Source: Irpex lacteus (Eukaryota; Basidiomycota; Agaricomycetes; Polyporales; Irpicaceae). Taken from it: DNA of 64,000 bases. The stretch is from the NCBI GenBank assembly GCA_001986395.2, contig MQVO02000050.1, forward strand, positions 1 to 64,000, given 5' to 3'. Shown in pieces: positions 12,542 to 23,759 of this stretch (position 1 is the first letter of the stretch; every line of letters begins with the position of its first letter). A model generated the notes under the pieces. That model worked only from the letters and a program-made list of their open reading frames with translations. It ran no database searches and had not been told where the DNA came from. The translations under genes and the position numbers were made by a program.

Positions 12542-13516
12542 AATGGCAGTAAGGAGCTGGAAGGCGAAGTGCAGAGCCGAGACGACATCGAATCCCGTAT
12601 GAAATGGTATTTGAAGTATCTTATCGCGTGTTCATACACCAGAACGACCACATGCACCCAATAATTGACTGGGTACACTGCATTAGGACCGCCGTCTAGT
12701 GCATGGGCAAGGCAGATTCCTAAACGCAAACGGCGGCGAGCGTACACAATACAAAACTCTTCCTGTTCATGATGCATTGGAATGAATGATGAACAGGAGA
12801 AGCTGATATCACGCTCTACGCGTGTCCTTCGTGTTCAGCAAACTAGGAAAAAATGTATAGACAGAGCTACATACCGTATTTCTGCCGCAGATCCTTCTCC
12901 CATGAGATATTGCCTTGATTGAGAAAGGCTCATTGACAGATATCGGTTAGTTCGGTACTGGCAGTTCTGCATTGCTCTCTGCGTAAAGATCAAGTGCATC
13001 ATCAGTTATAGATGGATGGCTAAGAACTATCTCACCCATCCAGCTTACATTGACAATCGCATCGAAGTTCTTCTGTTCTCAAAGCCGATTCTTTGCACTG
13101 AGGTGGTGAAGCCGTGGTGGCATCGTATGCTGCAGGACCCTTCTGCCCGAGTTGCACGAGCACCTCGCTCATGGATAGAAAAACCTTAATGGTAGTGTCA
13201 AGCGGAGACCTAGCCACAGTCGAGGAAAGCTTTGTTCGAAAATGAATGGCCATTGCCAATGGTCCACCACTCGGAGAACGTGTAGCACTGCCATGAGTTG
13301 CTGGAGGCTCAGTTGAGCGTTGCTTACGTAACATCAATAACCTTTCGCGGAGTATTCACATGTTCGTGCTCACTCTTCCCGCGACCGTGACTTACACTTG
13401 GATACTGCCAGTGTACCCAAACTGTACCGCACTAATTTCTACTAATTAATATACTAACTGACCAGGTCGTTTTATAGTAACCAGATATCAGTGTTGGCAG
13501 GCTCAAACTCGAGCAC
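12542..13516. other. Intergenic region
   Basis: It holds the MFS upstream region and some short open frames, for example minus 13032-13337, without recognisable features. No supported gene. Confidence 0.4.
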
Positions 13517-13948
13517 ATGCTCAGACTCTATTCATTCGAATCTCAATTCAGAGCTTTGCGGCTACTTGTCAGTGGGGCGGATCGTAATCATGGGCTAGGC
13601 TGGACTGCAGTTCTCTCAGCGATTGATACAACATTCGTGAATGCTTCTACATATACGCGTCGGATACTATCGCAGTTCACACGAGCAGGAGTTGAGTGGC
13701 AATTTCTTGAAGATGAGGACACCCCGTTTTCGCTCCGGCGATTACTTACAAGTTGGGTCACTTGGTCGGCTGGCGCTGCCCTTGGAGGTACGTCCTATAC
13801 TACTACAGCTTTCATCTCTGCCTTAAGCAACTTTATCGAAGGGTCTGATTTGACAGATCGGTTGATATTCGTACCCCGAACGATAGCCTCCATTCTTGGA
13901 GACTTCGGGATATCATCCAACGCCGAGGAGCCATCTCTGTTCACGTAA
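13517..13948 (+). CDS. Hypothetical protein (143 aa, single exon)
   Basis: An uninterrupted frame beginning MLRLYSFESQFRAL and ending NAEEPSLFT. It contains a moderately hydrophobic middle (SWVTWSAGAALGGTS) but no clear signal peptide or domain. The length is notable for a region where real exons are short, but no promoter or homologue in the window supports it. It could be a chance frame or a relic. Confidence 0.3.
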   Translation: MLRLYSFESQFRALRLLVSGADRNHGLGWTAVLSAIDTTFVNASTYTRRILSQFTRAGVEWQFLEDEDTPFSLRRLLTSWVTWSAGAALGGTSYTTTAFISALSNFIEGSDLTDRLIFVPRTIASILGDFGISSNAEEPSLFT

Positions 13949-14260
13949 CCACGCTGTTCTAAATCGCAGGCTCTACGTGCTCACGCTCTTTCATAGCATT
14001 GTTCATCTAGGCCGCCCTTTGGAAACCTAACCTACCATGTAAAATGTCGCACGCTGTAGCGATGTTCAGCTTTACAAGTATGTTGACCTCTAACCTAGTC
14101 TCCTGTTCATCATCAATTGTTGACCCTTCGACGAGATGTAGCGACCGTATGTCTCAGCTCCGAGCCTACAGTGCCCCCGCCCCCTTGCGCTATAAGCTAC
14201 GGAGAACTCTGGCCGCAGACTCGAATGATCCCAGAGAGTCGTGTAGCCCCTCCGGTTCTC

Positions 14261-16004
14261 ATGGCCGAACCGAATATCCAGTCCGTGGTAGAGCTTCTCC
14301 TGGCCTCACAGGATGCACTAGTTGCTACGAAGTACCTTACTGGTGAGAGCACCATTTGGCCCCCGTATGGCGTCGGATCTTAGCAGTATTTGATTTTTTT
14401 ACAACAGCGTCCGCGGCGGTAATTGCTCTCTGGGAAGCTCTTCTCTCAGTGGATGAAGAACTCACCTACATATGGCCGCTGGACTTCGGTCTTACGAAGA
14501 TTGTCTTCTATGTCATCCGCTATGTCACCATAGGATGTTTGATTTACGCAAATTATAGTGTGTTATTTATGGTAGAGATCGTCCTCTTATCCTCACTAAT
14601 TCTGAGTTCTCGTTTGTAGTGCTTAGTGGTTTCGGGAATCCTACCAATATAGTACGCCGTAATGCGTGTAGTTCTCTGTGCTGTATTGCTAACTATGACA
14701 TCAGGAGTATGTATTGTTCCTTTCGCCACATACCCTCTGTTGACACACGTCCAAGGTGCAAAGTATTTCTGGTCCTTCTCTGCGCTATTACTTTGCTTTA
14801 CTCTGCTACTGTGAATGGTACGTCGCATATAGTGAGGCTTGCGCCCCATTACGTATACGTTTATGAACGACTTGTTGGCCTGTGTCCACGAATATTCTCC
14901 TCGTATAGCTTACATCGCCTTTCGGCTGTACGCGCTCTGGGACCAACGCAAAAGCATGAGGATTGTTCTCGGTATCGCGATGGGAACAACATACATTCCG
15001 ATGTTTGTCCTCGGTGGGATTAGCGCGTCCAAGTTCTACGGTCAGTGGCCTGTAACTTGTCTTCCACCTCTATAGTATTCCTTATTATTCCTTACGAAAT
15101 AGATTATACCTATGTTGCCGCTCCCACTCACACATGTTTGGTCACGAACGAAGATCTGCTGATGAAAGGTGTATTTGGATGCATGGCAAGTGCGATCGTT
15201 TGCCAGCCGCCCCTCTCAGTCTAATAGCATTAGAATGATTCTGCAGTTCGCATTCGACGTGTTGGTAATAACCCTAACTGTATTCAATGCCCTTGATCGT
15301 CCACGGCGACCTCAACATAAGCTGATCGAAAGCTTCCGCAGAGACGGAGCTATCTGGTTCTTTGTATGTTATGATCGTCCACTTCCTCGCTCATCCATAT
15401 CGATCTAGACAAATTCTGACGATTATCATTGTAGATACTAAGCCGTACGTCCGCTCAAAAAGCCACAATCTCCAACCATTGATGACCGCTTTTATACACT
15501 CCCACCTGCTATACAATTCCCGAACATTGATGCCAACGTCGGTCAGTTATGCGACTTGTGAACTTCGTGTTGTTTTTGGTTCTCCTGGTAGGTGCCTCAT
15601 GCCTCTCGATGCTTCTTTAGCTGACAGAGTACACCCCACCGCCGTATTTCCTGCCCAAACGCTTCTGATCTGCAGCCAGAACAAATATTTGTCGTCATTT
15701 TGTGGGTCATATTCGTATTCCACTCTGAGTTTTGCCACAAACGACTGTTTGCTTCCTGTGACTACTCAAGTATACTAATTTTGACACCTTGTTTGCTTCC
15801 CTCAGTTTCACTTGGGCGATAATATCCATCATCTTCTCACGCATGATCCTGCGTGTTGAGGCGATCAAACGGCCTGCTCGAAGGCCAAATGTTCGTACAT
15901 GGTTCCCCCGTCGCGACGCATTCCAACTCGAGGAGTGGTCTCAGCAGAGTCACTCCACAGATGCGTGTCATGTAGGAGCCTCAATTGAAGTCTCACCATC
16001 GTAG
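14261..16004 (+). CDS. DUF6533 multi-pass membrane protein
   Basis: The start at 14261 gives MAEPNIQSVVELLLAS. Exon 1 (14261-14342) joins exon 2 (14408-14557) to produce the DUF6533 signature: a helix ALWEALLSVDEELTYIW (the family's LDxE..xxW pattern) and then KIVFYVIRY. Later exons supply ALWDQRKSMR, then FDVLVITLTVFNALDRPRRP and the RRDGAIWFF motif, typical of the sixth-seventh helix region. The last exon gives SRMILRVEAIKRP and a polar cytosolic tail ending at 16004. Middle exon borders (about 14620-15200) are approximate. DUF6533 proteins are fungal, about seven helices, function unknown; a receptor-like role has been suggested from topology only. The two other DUF6533 copies here are on the minus strand. 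Confidence 0.75.
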
Positions 16005-16257
16005 TCATTAAATTGTACCTGCCTTTGGTGTCGTGCGTCGTGGTAGGCGTATAGCATATAAACGAACAAAGGGTTTGATTGTATGAGAGTATTAAGTAAT
16101 GCAATGTTCTGTCTACGCGTGAAAAGCACAGAGTCTAAACAGTGTTCGTGAATAATGGAGAGCTAGGAAGTTACAAGGTGAACATAGCTAGGAGCGGAGT
16201 CGGTATCTGAATTATATCGCAGAGGCCAAGAGCTTCGTAAACGAGTAAGACTTCATA

Positions 16258-16803
16258 TTAGAGCCTCTGTGGTTCTGCTTCACCGAACCTGCGAACAAAC
16301 GTTAATGAACAATTGATTGCCCATGGAGTATATGTAGTCCTGCAAGCGTGGACTGCGTCAAGGCTTCCACGATTACTTGTGCAGGCTAGCTTCGATTTGA
16401 TATTGACGTGGACAACATCGCTGTGACTGATACCTTGGAGATACGTCTTGTGAACCACATATGAAGAGACGCCCGCATAGGCACTCTCGACTGAATAACT
16501 CGCCGGGAACGAAGAGCCCGACACAGTGGGGAATATTGCGGATTCTTCTTGTACGCTGTTCTTGTTTGAAGGATCGCTGACTCGGCGAATGTTGACGCTT
16601 TTTGCCAGACACGGGCAGCCGGACGCACTCGACGTGTCCGATAATGACTTCGCCGGGTTCAGTGGGCTCGGGTACACAGAGGAGTAGACCATGGCTTCTT
16701 GAAGAGAGTTTGGCCGCGGTCCCTGCGACGCATGTGATAGGATTATGGGACGTTCACCGTACGGACACAAAGGACACGGCTCGAGAAAGTGGGGCAAGAG
16801 CAT
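16258..16803 (-). CDS. Hypothetical protein (181 aa)
   Basis: An open frame of unusual length for this region. It begins MLLPHFLEPCPLCPYG and ends RRFGEAEPQRL, and is Ser-rich with several cysteines. No domain was recognised. It would be transcribed divergently from aconitase, about 950 nt away, and tail-to-tail with the DUF6533 gene. It may be the last exon of a longer gene, or chance. Confidence 0.3.
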   Translation of the reverse strand: MLLPHFLEPCPLCPYGERPIILSHASQGPRPNSLQEAMVYSSVYPSPLNPAKSLSDTSSASGCPCLAKSVNIRRVSDPSNKNSVQEESAIFPTVSGSSFPASYSVESAYAGVSSYVVHKTYLQGISHSDVVHVNIKSKLACTSNRGSLDAVHACRTTYTPWAINCSLTFVRRFGEAEPQRL

Positions 16804-17624
16804 TGCATTGTAATGACAGTCTCCGTCCTGGTTATGGAGAAGGAGAGAACCATATTACGACAATTATGGTAAGCTGTACACTTACTTGGATACGATTCAA
16901 GTGGAGGAGAGCACCGGCGTCCCAACATGAACGTCCCTACAGCAGATAATGCCTATAGTTCTCAGTCACGTACGGATTACTAGACAGCATCGGTCTGTGA
17001 ATGAGGATCTTCTCGCTCAATACTTGCGGGCACACGTTGGCTCTTCTCTGGCGTCTGTGTCTTGAGAGGCGAGCAGAAATGGGTAAGTGTTAGTCATAAT
17101 ACTCTTCTGAATCCATTGAAACGCGAAGCAAGGACTCACGTAGGCTGAGGTCGCAGCAGAGATGGGGACGGAGGAGTTCAGCGTATGCAGAGGTGCGTAC
17201 GACGGATATACGCCTCGATCAAGTTGGTCATTCGTTAGCGCGTTTGCGTCACAAATCCGGGGTAAATAATGCGGGTATTCCTACTGGACCCTCGTCAGGT
17301 TAAAATTGAAACCGGGGTCGCTTGGTTGGTGAACGGCCGAACTGTCGAACGTCGTCCGCGGTACATGCGCGCACCCGGCTCCGACGGTAGGGTCTTCGGG
17401 CGAAACATGTGAAGGTTCATGCTTGTTTAGAGCCCAAACTGGCCAAGAAATAAATGGATATCAGCCACTAGTATGGCGGAGGAGTCTGCAGACCAGACCT
17501 GCAGACCAGCTGGCGGTCAAATTCACGGATGAATTTGACAACAACGCGGGCGGGGCAAGAGCGGGGGACTTCGGCCAGACCGGTGCCTGTGGGACGGGCG
17601 CTCAGGCGTAAAGGTCGGCTTGTG
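16804..17624. other. Intergenic region upstream of aconitase
   Basis: No supported gene. It becomes GC-rich toward 17600 and contains short CAGACCAG repeats near 17490-17512. Confidence 0.4.
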
Positions 17625-17658
17625 ATTGGCTTCGGCGCACGGGTCCGACTATCACGTG
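17625..17658 (+). promoter_or_regulatory. Candidate aconitase promoter elements: inverted CCAAT and E-box
   Basis: ATTGG (an inverted CCAAT) at 17625-17629 and the palindrome CACGTG at 17653-17658 lie 135 and 105 nt before the aconitase ATG. In fungi CCAAT is bound by the HAP complex, which with HapX controls iron-dependent genes including aconitase; CACGTG is bound by bHLH factors. The link here is inference from position. Confidence 0.4.
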
Positions 17659-17758
17659 GACTTAAATTCGCCACTTTGCTCCGGACGTTGCCGTCGCGTC
17701 TTGATCCTCAACTACATTTTCCTCGTCGTTCTCGTCGTCCTCGACGACATTTGCGGCA

Positions 17759-20677
17759 ATGTTCAACCTCGCAGGAAGGACACAAACGGCCTGGAAAGGC
17801 CTCCAGCGGATGGCCGCCGGTATGGCCACCGTTGCTGAGCCTATCGGCAACACCAAGGTCCCCATGTCGCTGCTCGAGCCAAAAGCCCACATCAACTACC
17901 AGCGTATCGAGGATAACCTCGCTATCATACGCGACAGGTAAGTATTATTGTTAGCGAAGCATGTCAGTAGTCGTTTACATGCGTTCCCCACAGGCTGAGG
18001 CGGCCCCTCACTCTTTCGGAGAAGATTCTGTACGGACATCTTGACGATGCTGTCAACCAGGATATCGTTCGTGGAACGAGCTACTTGAAGCTTCGTCCAG
18101 ACGTGAGTTTATTTGGAGTCCTTTGTGTATTCTCGTGTCGCTCATACATTCCTCTGTGCAGCGTGTTGCTTGCCAGGATGCCACCGCTCAGGCAGGTTCA
18201 GTCTAATTTCGTCGTGCGCTTATTTGCTGACGTCACGAATCCGTATAGATGGCTATCCTGCAATTCATGTCTGCTGGTATGGACACTGCCGCCGTTCCCA
18301 CCACCGTTCACTGCGACCATCTTATTGAGGCGCAAGTTGGTGGTGTGAAGGATTTGGCTCGTGCTAAGGAGATCAACAAGGAGGTCTATGACTTCCTTTC
18401 TACCGCCACTGCCAAGGTTCGTGTGACAGTCGGAGATAAGGGTTTCCGTAAGATACTAACAAACCCCGCAGTACGGTCTCGGTTTCTGGAAGCCCGGCTC
18501 TGGTATTATTCACCAGATTATCCTCGAGAACTATGCATTCCCCGGTGGTTTGATGATTGGTACTGATTCGCACACTCCCAATGCTGGTGGTCTTGGTATG
18601 ATCGCTTGCGGTGTTGGCGGTGCCGATGCAGTTGATGTTATGGCTGGTCTTCCTTGGGAGTTGAAGTGCCCGAAGGTCATTGGTGTCAATCTTACTGGTC
18701 AACTCAGCGGATGGACTTCCCCCAAGGGTGCGTTTTCTGATTTATGACATCAACTGCTAGTTTGCTTATCGACGCGTTTAGATGTTATCCTCAAGGTCGC
18801 TGGTATCTTGACTGTCAAGGGCGGAACTGGTGCTATCGTCGAATACAAGGGCTCTGGTGTCGACTCTCTGTCTGCTACCGGTATGGCTACTATTTGCAAC
18901 ATGGGTGCTGAAATTGGCGCAACGACCTCGCTCTTCCCCTTCAACCACCGTATGGCTGAATACCTTCAGGCAACCAAGCGTGGCGATATTGCCGCATACG
19001 CCCAGCGCTTCTCGCACAACTTGAAGGCTGATGAGGGTGCTGATTACGACCAGGTCATCGACATCGTGCGTCCTCCAACTATATTTGTCGTTTTACTGTC
19101 ATTAATTGTTCTCTTAGAACTTGAACGAGCTTGAGCCCCACATCAACGGTCCCTTCACTCCTGACTTGGCTACTCCCCTTTCTAAGTTCGCCGAGGCTGT
19201 CAAGAAGAACAACTGGCCCTCTGAGCTCAAGGTTGCTTTGATCGGTTCTTGCACCAACTCTTCGTACGAGGATATGTCCCGCGCCGCTTCTATCGCTCGT
19301 GAGGCTTCCGAACACGGTTTGCACACCAAGAGCAAGTTCACTATCACCCCCGGTTCCGAGCAAGTCCGTGCTACCATTGCCCGTGACGGTCAGATGGCTG
19401 CTCTTGAGGAGGTCGGCGGTCTCGTTCTCGCCAACGCTTGCGGTCCTTGCATTGGTCAATGGGACAGACGTGACGTCAAGAAGGGCGAGGCTAACTCCAG
19501 TACGTATTTACCGGCTCGAAGCAATAATATGCCTCTGATGTGTTTTGCTCTCAGTCATCACTTCTTACAACCGTAACTTCACCGGCCGTAACGACGCTAA
19601 CCCCGCCACCCACGCTTTCGTCGCTTCCCCCGATCTCGTCACCGCCATGGCTTTCGCTGGCGACTTGACCTTCAACCCCGTTACCGATACTCTCACCGGC
19701 GCCGATGGCAAGCCCTTCAAGTTCTCCGACCCCGTTGGCAAGGATCTCCCCGCTCGTGGCTACGACCCTGGCGAGAACACCTTCCAGGCTCCCCCGGCTG
19801 ACCGTGCTAGCGTCCAGGTTGCTGTCGACCCCAAGTCCGAGCGTCTCCAACTCCTCAAGCCCTTCAAGCCCTGGGACGGCAAGACCCCTACCGATCTCCC
19901 GATTCTCATCAAGGTCCAGGGCAAGTGCAGTAAGTATTCATTGTAGTCTTGCCCATGACATCAGCGCTGATCGATCTCTTTCCAGCGACTGATCACATCT
20001 CTGCTGGCGGCCCTTGGCTCAAGTACCGTGGACATCTCGAGAACATCTCCCAGAACTGCTTGATTGGCGCCATCAACGCTGAGAACGGCGAGGCTAACAA
20101 GGTCAAGAACCAGTTCACCGGCGAGTACAGCGGTGTTCCTGCTACTGCTGCCTACTACCGAGATCACGGCATCAAGTGGGTTGTCATCGGTGACCACAAC
20201 TACGGTGAAGGTTCCTCGCGTGAGCACGCCGCTCTCGAGCCCCGTTTCCTCGGCGGTCTCGCTATCATCACCCGCTCGTTCGCCCGTATCCACGAGACCA
20301 ACTTGAAGAAGCAGGGTATGCTTGCCTTGACGTTCGTTGACCCCGCCGACTACGACAAGGTTCGCCCCACTGACAAGGTTGACATCCTCGGTCTCGAGTC
20401 CTTCGCCCCTGGCAAGAACTTGACGCTCGTTCTCAAGCACGAGGACGGCACCAAGGAGGTGAGTTACCTACTCATGATTCGTCTCTGAATGAAATGCTGA
20501 TGTTCTGTGTGTTTGCAGGAGCTCCCTCTTGCTCACTCCTTCAACGAGGGCCAGATCGAATGGTTCAAGGCTGGCTCTGCCCTTAACCTCGTACGTTTCA
20601 CACTGTCCTTATCCGTGGTTACGTTACTGACGCTACGTTCGCGACAGATGGCTGCCAATGCCAAGGCCAAGCAGTAA
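17759..20677 (+). CDS. ACO1: Aconitate hydratase, mitochondrial (aconitase)
   Basis: It catalyses citrate to isocitrate via cis-aconitate in the TCA cycle, using a [4Fe-4S] cluster. Exons: 17759-17937, 17994-18102, 18162-18191, 18249-18416, 18472-18727, 18782-19065, 19118-19499, 19555-19929, 19986-20458, 20519-20590 and 20648-20677. All phases agree and give roughly 780 residues, the usual size. The N terminus ([17 protein letters not shown]) is Arg/Lys-containing without acidic residues, fitting a mitochondrial presequence. Diagnostic motifs are [13 protein letters not shown], the cluster cysteines in IGSCTNSS and [10 protein letters not shown], and the swivel-domain [14 protein letters not shown]. 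The third intron (18192-18248) must use a GC donor (CAG|GCAGGT) to keep frame. Codon use is strongly C-biased, as expected for high expression. Its 3' end is duplicated at 29497-30553. Identity is secure. Confidence 0.97.
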
Positions 20678-21643
20678 ACGCGTGTGCAAAAGCTGCCCTG
20701 TTACCCACCGCACCGTGTGGTGGGCCTCTTCAGCGCACATTGGATGCCAGCCGTCCTTATGACTTGCGTCTCTTGGAACCCACTTACATCACGCATATGC
20801 TGTATGATAGAAGGCTGTCGATTCGGAATTCCCTCCATCCTCAACTACTGCTATCCTCCTCCTTTCCTAAAGAGTGCATCCTTAACGTTCTGTGCAATCT
20901 CGTCGTTACTTTACTCTCTCTGGCTGTTATTATATTTTCCTTGTTTGAATGTGATGTTACGAACTCTTTCACGAATGCAAAAGCGAATCGTTATGCTCCT
21001 GGGAAGCAGTGAACGTTACCGTCATCAATTCATCGCTGCATAAGTAATTTTGTATGCAACGCCATCAAAACCAACGACCCAGCGATCAAAGAGGTAACAA
21101 ACGATCACAATTTCGTTTTTTCAACACTATATCACCGATAATGATAGACCCAGTGGGACAAAGAAGTGCGTTGTCATACCATCGTCTCGGGGCTTCAAGC
21201 TTCAAGGCTGACGTCGACTGTCTATAGTGCGGCTGTGGCGCAGCTGTCCCTACATACTACCGAGCAGTGGCGAAGCGTTTTATCTTCTGAAGCAAGGGAC
21301 GGTGATTATCGCCTGCTCCACTGACAGACTTTTCAAGGATAGTTTCACGGACTTACTACGATCGTACCGTCGTGTAACGCCATTTGGAACTGTGACTCGG
21401 AAGTATACGTACCCCACGGTTCCAACCTGACCTTTGACACGTAATATCGTGAGTCCAATGGGCTTGTTCGGAGACACACGCCACGAAGGAATCGCGCCAC
21501 AGTGGAACGGAGGCATGATTTGAGTTCTGCTGCGAAGTAAGTTATCAGCATTACGGAACATGGTGCACTGGCTGTTCGGGTCTTTGTGGGTTGGTCTCTT
21601 GCCAAGTCAATGGGAGACAGCAGCACCTTATAGAGATTGAAGG
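20678..21643. other. Aconitase 3' UTR and oxidase copy 2 upstream region
   Basis: Up to about 20993 the sequence is matched by the downstream aconitase fragment, so this part is probably 3' UTR. The rest holds no supported gene. Confidence 0.5.
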
Positions 21644-21649
21644 TATAAA
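21644..21649 (+). promoter_or_regulatory. TATA box of oxidase copy 2
   Basis: TATAAA in the context GAAGGTATAAAGGTGAG, about 50 nt before the ATG at 21697. The same context precedes copy 1. Confidence 0.5.
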
Positions 21650-21696
21650 GGTGAGGGGATCTCATTCGTGCTTTTCGTGACCTTGATACTGATACG

Positions 21697-23312
21697 ATGA
21701 CTCTCTTCCCAATCTTCTTGCTCGTCTCTTATGCAGCCTATTCTTTCGCCATTGCTGAGATATCTGTTAATCCAGTTTGCATCGTTGGAGCAGGCCCCAG
21801 CGGTCTTACTATCGCCCATGAGCTCGAAACTAAAGGCTACTTACAAGACAGCCGTCTTCGACAAACAGCCTGAAGTAGGAGGAAAATGTCAGGGGTTCTA
21901 TGATGGACCCGATCCGTAAGCTGGTGTGCATTATATCCTATCATGACGTCTCTGATGGCCTTGTAGGAGCATTTATCACCCTCTCGGAGCCTTATTCTTC
22001 ACAAATCAGACTTATGTGAACACGGTCGCCCTGATAGACGCTGAAAATGTTCCCATCACACCCGGGATTTCCATGTCCAATGGCTGGCAGCATTGGCTTT
22101 ACGGTCCAGGAGCGTCCGCGTACAATGCAACGAGGATGCCTAACGTCACCGCAGCACAGACGGCCCTTGTCGCTGCTGAATATGCAAGATATATCGCGGA
22201 ATGGGCCGTTGAGTTTGAACCGTTGTATACGTCTTTGAGATATACCGTATGCATCTTCTAGTTCGTCCTCAGGATAGACAGAGCTTAACCTTTTAATAGC
22301 ATGGTGTGCCGAAGAGCCTGACAGTACCTATGTCTGAGTGGTTATCTACCCACGCTTACGTGGCCTTACCGGCGATCATGGAAGCGGGTATGGTTCCGTA
22401 TGGGTATGGCGATATCACTCAAACACCAGCAGTACGTCTTTTTGCAACTGCTTTTGAGTGCTATGTGCTGAACCGATCACAGGTTTACATGCTTCAATAC
22501 TTCACACCTGATATTCTAGGAGCGTTCCTGGAAATTATCCCAGGCTATATTGTCGGTATGTAATATCGTTCTCCATTGCATCCATTGCGATGTCATGCAA
22601 GCATGGGCTGAACTAAGTTCCCACCGCGTTAGACTTTCACAAGGTGTTCGTTCACTATGCTACCTCAGTAAACGGACCCATTCACCTGAACGCAGCGGTG
22701 ACGAGGATCGATCGCAGTACCTCAATACCGGTCATCACCTACAACTCAAACACAACACAAGCTTGCTCATATATAGTCCTCGCGTTTGCGCCTACCCTTG
22801 AGAATCTCCAGGCGATCGATATGCCGCTGTCGTCCAATGAGAGCGATGTCTTCTCCAAAGTAGACATCACCGCCTACTGGTCCTCTGCAACATCGACAAA
22901 GATCCCCTACCCGTATTTCTACCAGCAAAATCCCCCACAACCTCTCGGTGCTCCCGTAGGGTTCTTACGAGTCTTCAACGACTCTTCTGTCACAACAACG
23001 TATTCCTGGGGCCCCGTCGGAAGTAATCTTTCCATCCGTGAAGTAACTCAGCTCCTAGTCTCGACTTTGACCGAGGTGCAGACTGGCGCAGACATCTCCG
23101 ATTCAATTGTCACTGCGGACGACGTCAAAGCTATCCGCCAGTGGGACTATTTCCCCCATTTTAATACGACCAACTTACGCGACGGTCTATACGAAAAATA
23201 CAATGCATTGCAAGGGAAGCAGCATACATACTATTCTTCTGGGCTGAACGGATTCGAGACAGTTGAGTTCGCAATCAGGGCTGGCAAGGACTTGGTTCAA
23301 TCCTTCTTCTGA
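21697..23312 (+). pseudogene. FAD-dependent amine-oxidase-like gene, copy 2, with exon-1 frameshift
   Basis: The five exons are 21697-21915, 21967-22246, 22300-22431, 22483-22555 and 22633-23312. The start gives a signal peptide (MTLFPIFLLVSYAAYSFA), then VCIVGAGPSGLTIAHELE, the FAD-binding beta-alpha-beta motif. Relative to copies 1 and 3, four extra bases (TTAC, about 21841-21844, repeating the preceding CTAC) shift the frame before the second beta strand. The original frame then stops a few codons later, while FDKQPEVGGKC continues in another frame. Exons 2-5 are intact and well conserved: YHPLGALFF, MEAGMVPYGYGDITQTPA, YMLQYFTP and NGFETVEFAIRAGKD. Unless the insertion is a sequencing error, the product cannot fold normally. 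Loss is recent, because the rest shows no decay. An expressed product would be a secreted flavoprotein of unknown substrate. It is followed tail-to-tail by a DUF6533 gene. Confidence 0.7.
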
Positions 23313-23759
23313 GCCATCGGCTCATCGTCGCAGTATACGTATGCGAGTAATCTGGACATCTATGGACGTTATTAGCTACTTACTAGAAAGAGGACACTAC
23401 TCTGATGTCTCGCTGTGCGTGCGTGACTAGCAAAGTATGTTACTATAGGTAATATGCTTACTATGTCATGGTCCCACGGGGAACAAATGCACAAATGAAA
23501 GTAACACAAGATGATACTCACATGCCTCTGTTGTGTCGAATCGTCTCCGCTGCGGAGGTAGCCACTGGTAAGAAGATCACCAAGACAGGTAACGAGACAT
23601 GGCTCAATGGTAGATTCTATAGGGCGAAAGTTAAGCACATGTCATTCGTTGAATATACAGCCGTTCAAGTTCGTCGAGTTCTACAATTACACGGATAGAC
23701 AATAATGCAGGAAGAGAGAAATCGACCGGATTTGGGATTGCAGCAACAAACCCTCACCG

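Noticed and set aside
19079..20440. Long minus-strand frames across aconitase
   Set aside because: They are antisense shadows caused by strong C-ending codon bias of the real gene.
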